Positions 26,723-35,489 are shown, numbered from the stretch's first letter. The stretch is 64,000 bases of DNA from Oerskovia jenensis (GCF_016907235.1 NZ_JAFBBO010000001.1:2232001-2296000), one strand, 5' to 3'. Numbers and translations: made by a program. The notes: a model not told the origin generated them from the sequence alone.

Positions 26723-27472
26723 ATGAGCAATCTGACGCCGGACACCACCTGGAGAGCGGCCGTCCTGGGGTACTGGGAGGGCTTGGACCTCCAGCAGGCC
26801 AAGCAGGGCGAGCTCACCGGCATCAAGGACACCGGCAACCGGGCCGCGGTCACGGGCGGCAAGCAGATGGATGCGATGCAGGAGGCGTTCGCGGCGATCT
26901 GGGCGTCGGACCCTGAGATCGCCCTGGAAGTGCGCACTACAGGTCACAACAACCTGCCTGCGTACTTCAGACCAGTAAAGAACTGGGATCTGCTGGTGCT
27001 GTACCGAAACTCACTCATCGCGGCTATGGAGTTCAAGTCGCAGCGGGGCCCGTCGTTCGGGAACAACTTCAACAACCGGACCGAGGAGGCCCTGGGCCTC
27101 GCAGCAGACTCGCAGATGGCCGCGGAGCGCGGCCTGTTCGGGCAGCTGAAGCCCTGGTTCGGCTTCATCATGCTGGTGGAGCGCGCCGCGGGCTCACTCA
27201 GCGCGGTGAAGGTCCCGAAGAACATGCCGTTCCCCGCGGATCCGATCTTCACCGGCGCTTCGTACATCGAGCGCTACCGGATCTTCTTCGAGCGCATGGT
27301 GAAGGAAGGCAACTACGATGCGGCCGCCCTGCTGACCGCCGAGGCTGGCGGCGACGAGTACATCGAGCCTTCGGTGGGTCTGTCGCTGGCAAACATGGAA
27401 GCGGCGATCAAGGCCCGAATCGAATACATCAAGGCTTTGCCAGACGAGATCTTCGATCAGCTCACGAAGTAG
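26723..27472 (+). CDS. XhoI/PaeR7I-family restriction endonuclease (second copy)
   Basis: 249 aa, almost exactly XhoI/PaeR7I length. Active-site residues D89 (KNWDLLVLY) and E103-x-K105 (AAMEFKSQRG) are intact, followed by GPSFGNNFNNRTEEALG, characteristic of the family. ATG after GAGAGGG, 22 nt downstream of the first copy. XhoI and PaeR7I cut C^TCGAG; this specificity is inferred by family only. Two tandem endonucleases with one methyltransferase is unusual. Confidence 0.92.
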   Translation: MSNLTPDTTWRAAVLGYWEGLDLQQAKQGELTGIKDTGNRAAVTGGKQMDAMQEAFAAIWASDPEIALEVRTTGHNNLPAYFRPVKNWDLLVLYRNSLIAAMEFKSQRGPSFGNNFNNRTEEALGLAADSQMAAERGLFGQLKPWFGFIMLVERAAGSLSAVKVPKNMPFPADPIFTGASYIERYRIFFERMVKEGNYDAAALLTAEAGGDEYIEPSVGLSLANMEAAIKARIEYIKALPDEIFDQLTK

Positions 27473-27588
27473 AAGAAGGATCCCGTAACTAGTGGACACA
27501 GACCAGGCCGCGGCGCCCGGTTCAACCCCTCCTTTGTAGCGTCGTAGATGCCATTGGTTCCTGGGCGGCGGGAAGTGACTCCTGATCA

Positions 27589-27638
27589 GGCGCCAGGATC
27601 ACGGCCCCGCGAAGCTGCGGGGCGGTGATCCTGGCGCC
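27589..27638. terminator. Bidirectional terminator between the R-M operon and DGQHR gene
   Basis: 22-nt arms with a single mismatch (GGCGCCAGGATCACGGCCCC starts the left arm) and a 6-nt loop. It abuts the stop of the convergent DGQHR gene. Confidence 0.88.
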
Positions 27639-27639
27639 G

Positions 27640-28761
27640 CTAGCGAAGTCGAATGGCGTTGGTTAGCGACTTGGTTGCGGCGAAGACCTCCTGGTTGCGG
27701 GCGGAGGGCGTCCCCGTTCCGCTGACGAAGCCGACGTCGGGAGCGGTGAAGAGCTTGGACGTGGGAGCGAAGTCGATCTTGGCCAGCTGGTTGACGTAGC
27801 GGGAGGCGTTGGTCTCGTCGTCCGCCTTCATGGCCTCGTGCAGGGCGCCCGCGATGACGCGGAGCGTTGTGGTGGAGAAGAGGATGGTGCGGCGCCTTGC
27901 CGCCTTCATGATCTCCGCCTTCTCCTTCGGCTCCTCGGCGTTGGCGAGTTCCTTCTTGACGTCGGTGAATTCTGGGAACGCGGCGTCGATGGTGTCGAAG
28001 AGCGTGTTCCCGATCACGATGAGTTCGTCCTTAGTCTTGGTCTTGGGCGAGCGTCCGCGCGGCAGCACCATGCCAAGGTCGAAGCGCTTGAGCCCGTCGA
28101 AGACCCCGGCGAGCGAGAAGATCTTCGCGTCGGTCGTTGTGATGCGGGCCTTACGGGTCTCGACCACGTCCTTGAGGAGGTGGTGGTTCTCTGCGAGGGA
28201 CTGGGCCGCGAGAGCGTACGGGTCGCGACTGTCGAAGGTGATGTTGAGCGCCTTGGACACCACCTTTGGGGTGGCGTTCATGTCACTGAACATCTGCCGG
28301 CGCTTCATGAAGTCGTCCTCGACGTACAGCACGACGGCGCTGTAGTCGTCCCCGACGTCCTCGTTCAGGCGCACTGCTTCGGCGATGGCGCTGCGGCGGT
28401 GCTGGCCGTCTAGGCAGCGCAAGCGGGCGTTGGTTGGCAGGACGAGTGTGCCGATGTTGCTACCCGGCCCAGCGGGGACAAAGTCGGAGTCCTCGACCGT
28501 GTCGATCGCGTACGTCATGGCGCCCAGCAAGTACTCGGCGGGGTTCTCGGTGATGTAGTTGACGATGTCCTTGTAGTGACGGGTGTCGAGGTCGCGCTGG
28601 ACGCGTTCTGCGCCGTCGCTGATCTCCGCCTCGGCGGCGAAGTTGCGCAGCAGCTCGTGATTCGTGACCAGCAGCAAGTACATCTGCCGGTCACCCTGCT
28701 GACCTTTGAGGGCGTACAGGTGGATGCCCGGGCGGGCCGGTGCGTTCAGTTCGGTAGTCAT
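27640..28761 (-). CDS. DGQHR-domain protein (DndB-like)
   Basis: 373 aa. The signature DGQHR at residues 118-122 sits in LRCLDGQHRRSAIAEAV and places it in the DGQHR family, which includes DndB, the repressor/regulator of DNA phosphorothioation. Other conserved pieces are RHYKDIVNYI (~61-70) and FSDMNATPKVVSKALN. ATG at 28761 follows GGAGGAG; the longer reading upstream is Arg/Pro noise. No dndCDE or pbe genes are present in the window, so here it is an orphan. A regulatory or defence role beside the R-M system is inferred from family and context. Confidence 0.85.
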   Translation of the reverse strand: MTTELNAPARPGIHLYALKGQQGDRQMYLLLVTNHELLRNFAAEAEISDGAERVQRDLDTRHYKDIVNYITENPAEYLLGAMTYAIDTVEDSDFVPAGPGSNIGTLVLPTNARLRCLDGQHRRSAIAEAVRLNEDVGDDYSAVVLYVEDDFMKRRQMFSDMNATPKVVSKALNITFDSRDPYALAAQSLAENHHLLKDVVETRKARITTTDAKIFSLAGVFDGLKRFDLGMVLPRGRSPKTKTKDELIVIGNTLFDTIDAAFPEFTDVKKELANAEEPKEKAEIMKAARRRTILFSTTTLRVIAGALHEAMKADDETNASRYVNQLAKIDFAPTSKLFTAPDVGFVSGTGTPSARNQEVFAATKSLTNAIRLR

Positions 28762-29393
28762 TGTGCTCCTCCATGAGGTCGTTGAAATCTGGCGCGTAGG
28801 TGAGGCACCTCGGAGGACTCCTCTCGCGGGGGCGCCAGGTCGCTCAAGACGTTTTGGACACGTCCTTCGTCGCGACCTGACACCCCTACGGAGGCCGGGT
28901 TTGGAAGCCGACCCCGAGGTGATCGCGGGGCTCAGCGGGCGCCGTTGGCTCCGAATGGTGTGGACCCATCCCTCATTGCCTGACGACCCGCCGGTGCCGG
29001 ACGACGAGGGTGGAAGTCGACGTCTTCTCCGCAGCATAGGAGTTATTTTGTTGTGAGAGCTACGTTCGCACATCCTCCAGGCGATGTCAACCGGAGCGTC
29101 CCGCGCCGCCAGAGCAGACGCCCCGCGGCAGTGGGTTAAGCATGCAGGACGGCAGCGATGAGCGCAAGGGTACGAGATGACCAGTTCTCATAGCCTGACG
29201 GCAGGAGTTGGCTAGTTCCGGATGGCTGGAGCGGCTTGTCCTCGCGGATAATTATCTGGCGATGGATGGCAGGGCTAGCTAGCGCACCGCTAGTTGACGT
29301 CCTTCGTTAGCCCGTACATAGCAATGCTGCGGATCATATTTACCCTCTGCGCGATCTGCGGTTGTACTAGTTGCCGGTTATGCGGCGGCTTGT
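28762..29393. other. Non-coding stretch with no supported gene
   Basis: About 630 nt that is AT-richer than the genome average, especially 29040-29390. The first ~300 nt should contain the DGQHR-gene promoter. An 8-bp inverted repeat (CAGGTCGC at 28836-28843 and its complement at 28872-28879) is present. No integrase, tRNA or attachment repeat could be identified, and the longer open frames lack coding character. Confidence 0.55.
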
Positions 29394-29620
29394 CTAACGC
29401 ACAGGGACAAGCACAGCGGTCAGCGGTGATAGTCCCGCACACACGATCAGCACGAGGACGAGCAGAGCCACGGGTATCCCGAGGCCGGTGAGCGCGCAGG
29501 CTAGTGGCCGGCGTGGCGAGAACTTGCCGAGGTTTCTGCGGGCAACAAGTAGGTAGGCGCCGAACGCCACCGTGGCGAGAAGGACGAGGCCTACGTGCCA
29601 GCCGCGACGACGGGCGTCCA
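29394..29620 (-). pseudogene. Small membrane protein, probably 5'-truncated
   Basis: Reading in this frame gives two convincing TM segments (GLVLLATVAFGAYLLVARR and GIPVALLVLVLIVCAGL) before a stop at 29394. The frame stays open to 29699, but upstream of ~29620 it is only the reverse of the mcrC coding sequence and contains no plausible start. I therefore read it as a membrane-protein gene whose 5' end was lost at the junction with mcrC. The end coordinate given is approximate. Confidence 0.4.
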
Positions 29621-30417
29621 GGGCAGGATCGACATTGCCGAGCAGGTCCGCCGACGTCCCGACGTCGCCCTTCCACTCGCCGTGCGCTACCAGGAGCACG
29701 ACGAGGATGTCGTCGAGAACAGGACCCTCAAGGCCGCGGCGACGGCCTTGCGCCGTCTCGGGATAGACGACCCCGAGGTGCGGCGCGGGCTGCGTCGCAT
29801 CCAGCTCACCCTTGCCGACGTCGCCCCGCTGGACGTGCCAGGCGCGAGCAGCCGGGTTGTCTGGAGCCGCCTCAACGAGCGGTACCGCCCGGCGGTCGCC
29901 CTGGCACAGCTCGTGCTCGACGGGTCGGGCATCGACCTGAGCGCCGGAAGCACGTCAGCCCTCTCGTTGACGTTGTCGATGCCTGCGGTGTTCGAAGGGT
30001 TCCTCGAACGCTTCCTGGGTCCGCGGCTCCGGTCCCATGGCGGGACCGTCACCGCCCAGGCCACAGCGTGGCCGCTCGACGTGGCAGGGAAGGTCCCGCT
30101 CAGGCCGGACCTCGTCTGGCACGACGCCGGCGTCTCTCGTGCGGTCATGGGCGCGAAGTACCAGTCGACGGGTCCGCCGGCGACGCACGGCGGCAACGTG
30201 TACCAGCTGCACGGCGCTCGGCCCGAGCCAGGGCCACCTCGTCTATGCGCACTCCGAGGGCGCGGTCCCGCCGTCCGTCCAGGTCGTCCGCGAGGGACCT
30301 GTCATCCACACCCATGCGCTCCACCTGGGGGCGACGCCGTCAGAGATCCTCCGACAGGTCGATCAGGTAGCTGAGTCGATCGCCGGGCGGGCGGGCCGGA
30401 CGACTCCGTCTTCCTAG
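29600..30417 (+). pseudogene. mcrC: mcrC remnant: 5'-truncated and frameshifted
   Basis: McrC is the nuclease subunit of the type IV McrBC system. From ~29620 the reading matches its C-terminal half: RIDIAEQVRRRPDVALPLAVRY, ENRTLKAAATALRRLG, RPDLVWHDAG, and the nuclease lysine block AVMGAKYQ. Near 30215 the frame shifts: the continuation GHLVYAHSEG, then THALHL, is in another frame and ends at 30417. The N-terminal half and mcrB are absent. Non-functional as it stands. Confidence 0.75.
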
Positions 30418-30431
30418 CCCGTGGGAACTGC

Positions 30432-31274
30432 TCACCCCCACTCCTGCGGCGCGAACTGCGACAGCGTCAGCTCCGCGCCCTGCGGGTCGCGCACCACGGC
30501 CTCGCGCACCCATTCGTTCTCCGACGTCGACAGCACGACCCCGCCGGCCCGCTCGGCTGCGGCCGCGCTCTCGTCGCGGTCGGCGACGGAGAACGCCACG
30601 TCCCAGCGCGCGGGCTGCCCAGAGACGCGCGGGACGCCTGCGGCGACGTCGGCGAACCCCGGCGGCGCGAACTCCTGCCGCTCGTGGATGCCGGGGTCGA
30701 CGGTCCGTGCGAGGTGGTCGCCGTAGCCGGGGACGCGGAACATCCCGGCGCCGAGCTCGGGGTCGAGCTCCCACCCGAGCAGCGGACCGTAGAAGTCGAG
30801 GGCGCGGTCGGGGTCGGGGGTGAGGAGGTTGCTGAAGTTCCAGGTGCCCGGCGCGTTGACCCGTTGGGCGCCGAGGCGCGTGCCGGCCTGCCACAGGCGG
30901 AACCGCGCGCCCTGCGGGTCCTGGACAGCGGCCATCCGTCCGGGTGGGCCGACCGTCTCTGGTCCGGAGAGCAGCACGCCGCCGTCGGCTGTGACTGCCC
31001 CGGCCGTCACACCGACGTCGTCGACCGCCACGTAGGTGATCCATTCGGGCGTCGCGTCACCCCCGTCGGGTGGGGAGGCGATCGCCGCGACGTCCTGCCC
31101 GTCGAGCGAGGCGACGACGTAGCGCCCCGGTGCGTCGGGCGGCATCTTGTCAGTGAACGTCCACCCGAACAAGGCGCCGTAGAACGCGGTGGCGGCGTCG
31201 ACGTCGGGCTGCTCGGTGTCGACCCAGCACGGGACCCCGTGCGGGTACGTGCGTGGCGGTGTCGGTGTGCTCAT
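30432..31274 (-). CDS. VOC-family (glyoxalase/bleomycin-resistance-like) protein, two domains
   Basis: 280 aa made of two VOC domains (~8-125 and ~140-275). Each opens with a family pattern (DAATAFYGALFGWTF and DRALDFYGPLLGWEL) and ends in DPQGA (F/E). ATG at 31274 was chosen because the preceding residues are Pro/Gly noise. Members of this group are hydroxylase-like or 27-kDa antigen CFP30B-like proteins in actinobacteria; substrate unknown. Confidence 0.9.
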   Translation of the reverse strand: MSTPTPPRTYPHGVPCWVDTEQPDVDAATAFYGALFGWTFTDKMPPDAPGRYVVASLDGQDVAAIASPPDGGDATPEWITYVAVDDVGVTAGAVTADGGVLLSGPETVGPPGRMAAVQDPQGARFRLWQAGTRLGAQRVNAPGTWNFSNLLTPDPDRALDFYGPLLGWELDPELGAGMFRVPGYGDHLARTVDPGIHERQEFAPPGFADVAAGVPRVSGQPARWDVAFSVADRDESAAAAERAGGVVLSTSENEWVREAVVRDPQGAELTLSQFAPQEWG

Positions 31275-31507
31275 CGTTACCTTCCCGGTCCCGCGGGGCG
31301 CGGGGCCTCCCGCGTTCCACCTTCCCAGCCACCGCCGACACGGACCTCCCGAGGAGGGCACGAGCGCCGCGTGTGGAGTTCGGGTCGCGCGGATGTATCA
31401 GCGCGCAGAGCGTGCCTTCGTTCGGCGGGTGCCCGCCCGCCCTGCCTCGCCGGGCAGGAGCGGAGGCAGGCCCATGGCCCCGGTCGTGTCTCTTCTCCGG
31501 GTCGGGG

Positions 31508-31774
31508 TCAGACCACGGCCTCCTCGAACCGGAGAGTCACCTCTCCTCGGACGGTTCCTTCGCGGGCGTGGACGGCGTCCAGGTGCAGCGTCCCGATCCC
31601 GTCGACGTCGAACGTGGCGCCCTGCTCAAGCACGACCACGACTTCGTCCGAGGGGGTGCGCAGCGCGAGCTGGGCGAGCGCGACGCCGTCGACCAAGCCG
31701 ACACGCATGATCCCGACCCGCAAACCCCCGAAGGTGGGTTGGGAGCCCTGTGTTGCAGTCCTCACGGTGGTCAT
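31508..31774 (-). CDS. Small beta-rich protein downstream of calpain-like protease
   Basis: 88 aa, predicted all-beta (LRVGIMRVG, ALAQLALRT, DEVVVVLEQGATFDV, TVRGEVTLRF), without signal peptide. Begins 11 nt after the stop of the WXG100-calpain gene, so it is translated from the same message. It may be a cognate immunity or inhibitor protein, as expected next to a secreted effector, but no homology supports this. Confidence 0.65.
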   Translation of the reverse strand: MTTVRTATQGSQPTFGGLRVGIMRVGLVDGVALAQLALRTPSDEVVVVLEQGATFDVDGIGTLHLDAVHAREGTVRGEVTLRFEEAVV

Positions 31775-31784
31775 GGCAGCACCT

Positions 31785-32870
31785 CTATCTCGTGGACGGG
31801 ACGGCGTAGACGGTGTCGAAGTTCTGCTTGTACTGCTTCTCCGTGAGCCACATGTCACTGAGTTTCTTGGATCCGTCGTCCTGTTTGTGCTCGCCAGGAC
31901 CCCACGGGTTGATCACGTGGACCTTGAGCTCCCCATCCCGCTCCTCGACCTTGTCGACGATGTACGCGTGGTTGGGGACGACCCTCGAGTCGTCGACCTC
32001 GTCGCGGAAGGGCCTCCACGACGGCTCATCCTCCGTACCGAGCGCGATCGGTCCGTCAGCGAGACGGTCCTTCAGGTCGGCGAGGCTTCCCTCGCTGGTC
32101 TTGGAAGGCGTCGCACCGGTGATCGCTGCGAACGCGTCGCTCGAGTAGCCGCCCACGATGTCCTCGTAGCTGCCGCCCCAGTACTCGGCGGCCGCCTTCT
32201 CGTAGACGGACGCCCAGCTCGGAGCCCTGGAAGGGTCCATGACGCCTTGCTCCGCGACCGTGGGCTCGACCGTGATCTCGACGGGGTCGCTGTCCTTGTA
32301 CATCGTGACGGTCCACGTCCCGTCGTCGTTGAGTCGCATATGGTCCCGAATGAACTGGGGGTCGTCCTGCGCGACCGCACCCAGGCCGGCAAGGAGCCAG
32401 CAGTCGCCGATGCCCTGCTGCTTGATCATGTTCGGATCGATCGCCGCGTCGTCGAGCGAGATCGTCGGCGGGACGTCGACCCATTTGCCGTAGCCCGCGC
32501 GGTCGGGATCACCCGGGCGGTCCTTCCCCCCGTCGCCGGAGCGCTCGCCACCACCGCTTCGGTGTGTGCTGCCCCCGTCGGTCCCGGATCTCGCCGCAGC
32601 GTCGGACGCACTGGCGCGAGCCTGATCGTCAGCGTTCCGCCGCAGCGCCTGGGCATTCTCCTGGAGTGCACCGATGCAGGCCGTCAGAGCAGGGGCCAGG
32701 CGCTGTGCCCAGTCCCGTCGGAACTCCTCGGCGGACGGCCCGACCCAGTTCGCGGCTGCCATCCTCCCGTCGACCTGCCGACACGTCGCCGCGAGCCGAT
32801 CAGCGCACTCCGTGAAGGTGCCGCCGAGCCGTGCGAGCGCCTCGACGTCAGCCCCGACCATGGTGTCCAT
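31785..32870 (-). CDS. WXG100-domain calpain-like (C2) cysteine protease
   Basis: 361 aa. N-terminal WXG100-type helical hairpin (1-90) with W42-V-G44 in the turn, a Ser/Gly/Asp linker (~88-125), then a C2-family protease. The catalytic triad is visible: C157 in GIGDCWLL, H301 in PNHAYIVD and N321 in VINPWG. No Sec signal. WXG100 heads direct proteins to type VII (ESX) secretion, so this is probably an exported effector or toxin. ATG at 32870 follows GGGGGAG. It is the upstream gene of a pair with the small gene at 31508-31774. No ESX machinery lies in the window. Confidence 0.85.
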   Translation of the reverse strand: MDTMVGADVEALARLGGTFTECADRLAATCRQVDGRMAAANWVGPSAEEFRRDWAQRLAPALTACIGALQENAQALRRNADDQARASASDAAARSGTDGGSTHRSGGGERSGDGGKDRPGDPDRAGYGKWVDVPPTISLDDAAIDPNMIKQQGIGDCWLLAGLGAVAQDDPQFIRDHMRLNDDGTWTVTMYKDSDPVEITVEPTVAEQGVMDPSRAPSWASVYEKAAAEYWGGSYEDIVGGYSSDAFAAITGATPSKTSEGSLADLKDRLADGPIALGTEDEPSWRPFRDEVDDSRVVPNHAYIVDKVEERDGELKVHVINPWGPGEHKQDDGSKKLSDMWLTEKQYKQNFDTVYAVPSTR

Positions 32871-32963
32871 CTCTCCCCCAGTGACGCAGGGACCGCCGTG
32901 GTCCCTGTGCGTCGCCGACACCCTACTGACCGTGGGACGGGTAGAGCATGGGTCCCCTCATCC

Positions 32964-32999
32964 CCTGTGGATAGCCGCTCCTTCGCCTGTGGATAGCCG
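32964..32999. repeat. Paired 14-bp direct repeats, TGTGGATA type
   Basis: CCTGTGGATAGCCG occurs twice with a 22-bp period between the divergent calpain-like and lipoprotein genes. The core TATCCACA on the other strand resembles a DnaA box or a regulator site. A GTCCACAG variant occurs before several other secreted-protein genes in this window. Confidence 0.7.
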
Positions 33000-33075
33000 G
33001 TCCGGCCCACGCAGATGCTGCTAGGTTTGACGGCGCCGCGCACCGTTGCGTGGATCGAAGCCAGGGGGCACACGC

Positions 33076-33630
33076 GTGAGAAACAACAGAACGTCCACCG
33101 CACGGCAACGGACCGCACGAACACTGCTCGCAGCAGCCGTCATCGCCTACCTCGTCGCCGGCTGCGGCGCCCCCACCGCCCCGGAACCGAGCTTCGACCC
33201 ACCCAGCGCCGGCCCCGCCGAGACCCTCGAGACCTACACCGCAGTGCGCGACGACATCGTCGCCGCACTGACGTCACTCGACCCGGCAACCCCGTGGGAA
33301 ACCAACGGACTACCGAACCTCTCCGAAGACGGCTCCACCTGCACCCTCATGATGGCGAACTCCGGCTCGCAGCAGTACCTCTATACCGGCAACGGCGCTG
33401 ACGACGACGACGACTTCACCGCAGTCCGCGTAGCGCTCGACCCGGTCCTCGAACGCCACGGTTTCACACCCCTAGGCCTGACTGAGTTCACCGGTCCCTC
33501 CGTCGACGTCGCCTCCACCGACGCCATCGGTGCCGAGCTGGTCATCTCCTCCAGTCAGTACTCCGTCGTCCGCATGAACGCCCCCGTCCTGTCCCCCACC
33601 TGCGAGAGCGCCGAGCTCGGGATCCCCTAG
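33076..33630 (+). CDS. Lipoprotein of unknown function (paralogue A)
   Basis: 184 aa. Signal peptide with lipobox VAGC (Cys ~31), then a compact domain with FTAVRVALDPVLERHGFTPL and a conserved Cys near the end (LSPTCES). The fold is shared with the convergent gene at 33659-34201. The GTG at 33076 is used because of the nearby GGGGG. Surface anchored; function unknown. Confidence 0.75.
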   Translation: MRNNRTSTARQRTARTLLAAAVIAYLVAGCGAPTAPEPSFDPPSAGPAETLETYTAVRDDIVAALTSLDPATPWETNGLPNLSEDGSTCTLMMANSGSQQYLYTGNGADDDDDFTAVRVALDPVLERHGFTPLGLTEFTGPSVDVASTDAIGAELVISSSQYSVVRMNAPVLSPTCESAELGIP

Positions 33631-33658
33631 CCACCTGCGGGCAAGGGAGACGCCTGCG

Positions 33659-34201
33659 TCACCCACCCACGTCTCCGCCCTCCCGCCCCGGGCACCCCTC
33701 CGCCGCCCCCCGCAGCACCGACCCCCCGGACACACCCACCTCGGTGTGCTCGGTCGAGCGGAGCGTGAGGACGGCGCCGTTGGCGTCCTCGGCCGAGAGG
33801 AAGGCCCAGCCACCGGTGGGCGACTCGTTCTCGTGGAGCGCGTGGAACCCGTGCTCGGTCAGGACGGCGTCGAGGGTGTCGACGACCCGCGCCCAGGAAC
33901 CGTCGACGCTGATCGTCTCCTCGGCGCGCCACCCCGGGGTCCAGAACGGGCACCGGCCCGCGGCGACCTCCCACACGATCGGCGCCCGCTCGACGGACGT
34001 CCACTCCCGGGGTCCGGCTTCGTCGTCGACCACCTCGCGGACGTCGGCGAGGACGGCGCCGTAGTGCTCGGGCGCGTCGGCGAGCGTGAGCGACGTCGGC
34101 GTGGACGAGGCGCTCCCCCCGCAGTCGGCAACCAGCCCTGCGACCAGCACGGCAGCCAGCACGGCGGCCAACACCGCGCTCAGGACGTCCCCACCTCGCA
34201 T
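33659..34201 (-). CDS. Lipoprotein of unknown function (paralogue B)
   Basis: 180 aa. Lipobox-like VADC (Cys ~27) after a hydrophobic Ala/Val/Leu stretch. The segment VVDTLDAVLTEHGFHALHENESPTGGW parallels VRVALDPVLERHGFTPL of the facing gene, and both then have A-(N/I)-GA-(V/E)L strands and a late Cys, so they are diverged paralogues. GTCCACAG lies 75-85 nt upstream of the ATG. Confidence 0.72.
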   Translation of the reverse strand: MRGGDVLSAVLAAVLAAVLVAGLVADCGGSASSTPTSLTLADAPEHYGAVLADVREVVDDEAGPREWTSVERAPIVWEVAAGRCPFWTPGWRAEETISVDGSWARVVDTLDAVLTEHGFHALHENESPTGGWAFLSAEDANGAVLTLRSTEHTEVGVSGGSVLRGAAEGCPGREGGDVGG

Positions 34202-34438
34202 GGCACCCCCCGCACAGCGTCCGTGGCTCCCGCGCGGAGCCGGGGCGACGATACCGACGGTTCCGCCCCGCCGGAGAGCTGTCCACAGGAACGTGCTGCC
34301 CGCTCACCGGCACTGCGCTCCATCCGTCGCCGCACGAGCACCGAACGCCCTACGTAGTACCCCCTACGTGCGTTGACCATCCCCCGGGCCGCCGGTCAGG
34401 CTCGCAGTCGTCCCCTGTAATCGACGAGAGGCACGTGC

Positions 34439-35425
34439 ATGCTCACGGCACGAACGATCCGACGGCCAGCGACGGTGCTGGCTCTTCTTGCTCTTCTCCT
34501 GACGACGGCCCTCGCGTGGTCGATCGCCGGTCCTGCGCCCCGCGCGGCCGCCGCTGAGGTGTGCGCTCCGGCGTGGTCCTCGTCCGCGGTGTACACGGGC
34601 GGCGCGGTCGTCTCGAAGGACGGCCAGAACTGGAAGGCCGGGTGGTGGACCCAGGGCGAGGCCCCGGGCACCACGGGCCAGTGGGGCGTCTGGCGCACCC
34701 AGGGCGTCTGCGGCTCCACGGGCGGAACGACCGGCGGCACCACGGGTGGCACCACCGGTGGCACCACGGGCGGAACGACCGGCGGCAGCACGGGCGGCAG
34801 CACGGGCAGCTTCGTGGTGAGCGAGGCCCAGTTCAACCAGATGTTCCCCAACCGGAACCCGTTCTACACGTACCAGGGCCTGGTCGCGGCGCTCAGCGCG
34901 TACCCGCAGTTCGCCACGTCGGGCGGCAGCGAGGTCGCCAAGCGTGAGGCTGCGGCGTTCCTCGCGAACATCAACCACGAGACGGGTGGCCTGGTCTACA
35001 TCAAGGAGAGCAACACTGCGAACTACTCGCACTACTGCGACACGAGCAAGTCCTACGGCTGCCCCGCGGGTCAGTCCGCGTACTACGGCAAGGGGCCGAT
35101 CCAGCTCTCGTGGAACTACAACTACAAGGCTGCGGGTGACGCCCTGGGCATCGACCTGCTGAACAACCCGTACCTGGTCGAGACCGACGCGGCCGTGGCC
35201 TGGAAGACGGGCCTCTGGTACTGGAACACGCAGTCGGGTCCGGGCACCATGTCGGGCCACCAGGCCATCGTCAGCGGCGCGGGCTTCGGCGAGACGATCC
35301 GCTCGATCAACGGCACGCTCGAGTGCAACGGCGGCAACCCTGCGCAGGTGCAGAGCCGCATCGCGGCGTTCCAGCGCTTCGCGCAGATCCTCGGCACGAC
35401 CACGGGCTCGAACCTCACCTGCTGA
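34439..35425 (+). CDS. Secreted family 19 chitinase with CBM5/12-type domain
   Basis: 328 aa. Sec signal peptide (1-39, ending APRAAAA), a chitin-binding CBM5/12 domain (~42-90, WSSSAVYTGGAVVSKDGQNWKA, with WW and a Cys pair), a (GGTT)n/GGST linker (92-123), and a GH19 catalytic domain (~125-328) with general acid E181 in INHETGG. GH19 enzymes hydrolyse chitin with inversion. Compact ~200-residue catalytic domain resembles bacterial chitinase F/G. Terminates at a strong hairpin. Close paralogue at 52809. Confidence 0.94.
   Translation: MLTARTIRRPATVLALLALLLTTALAWSIAGPAPRAAAAEVCAPAWSSSAVYTGGAVVSKDGQNWKAGWWTQGEAPGTTGQWGVWRTQGVCGSTGGTTGGTTGGTTGGTTGGTTGGSTGGSTGSFVVSEAQFNQMFPNRNPFYTYQGLVAALSAYPQFATSGGSEVAKREAAAFLANINHETGGLVYIKESNTANYSHYCDTSKSYGCPAGQSAYYGKGPIQLSWNYNYKAAGDALGIDLLNNPYLVETDAAVAWKTGLWYWNTQSGPGTMSGHQAIVSGAGFGETIRSINGTLECNGGNPAQVQSRIAAFQRFAQILGTTTGSNLTC
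34722..34808 (+). repeat. GGT/ACC-rich linker repeats in chitinase gene
   Basis: About seven 12-bp units encoding GGTT or GGST, forming the flexible linker between the chitin-binding and catalytic domains. Slippage could change its length. Confidence 0.8.
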
Positions 35426-35440
35426 GTCGTTCCTTCCCGG

Positions 35441-35489
35441 CCCGACGGCGGAGCGCACCTTCTCCTGGGATGTGCGCTCCGCCGTCGGG
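35441..35489 (+). terminator. Intrinsic terminator of the chitinase gene
   Basis: Perfect 18-bp stem (CCCGACGGCGGAGCGCAC and its complement), 13-nt loop, 15 nt after the stop. Related hairpins with the CCCGACGGCGG start occur at 51444 and 53471. Confidence 0.88.

Noticed and set aside
27520-27545. GGTTCAACCCC word resembling a tRNA T-arm, possible attachment site
   Set aside because: No acceptor stem, anticodon arm or second copy could be found nearby, and no integrase is present.
32964-32999. DnaA boxes marking a replication origin
   Set aside because: Only two boxes, no dnaA, dnaN or AT-rich unwinding element here; treated as a regulatory motif instead.
34722-34808. CRISPR-like short repeats
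   Set aside because: They are in-frame Gly/Thr codons of the chitinase linker with no unique spacers.
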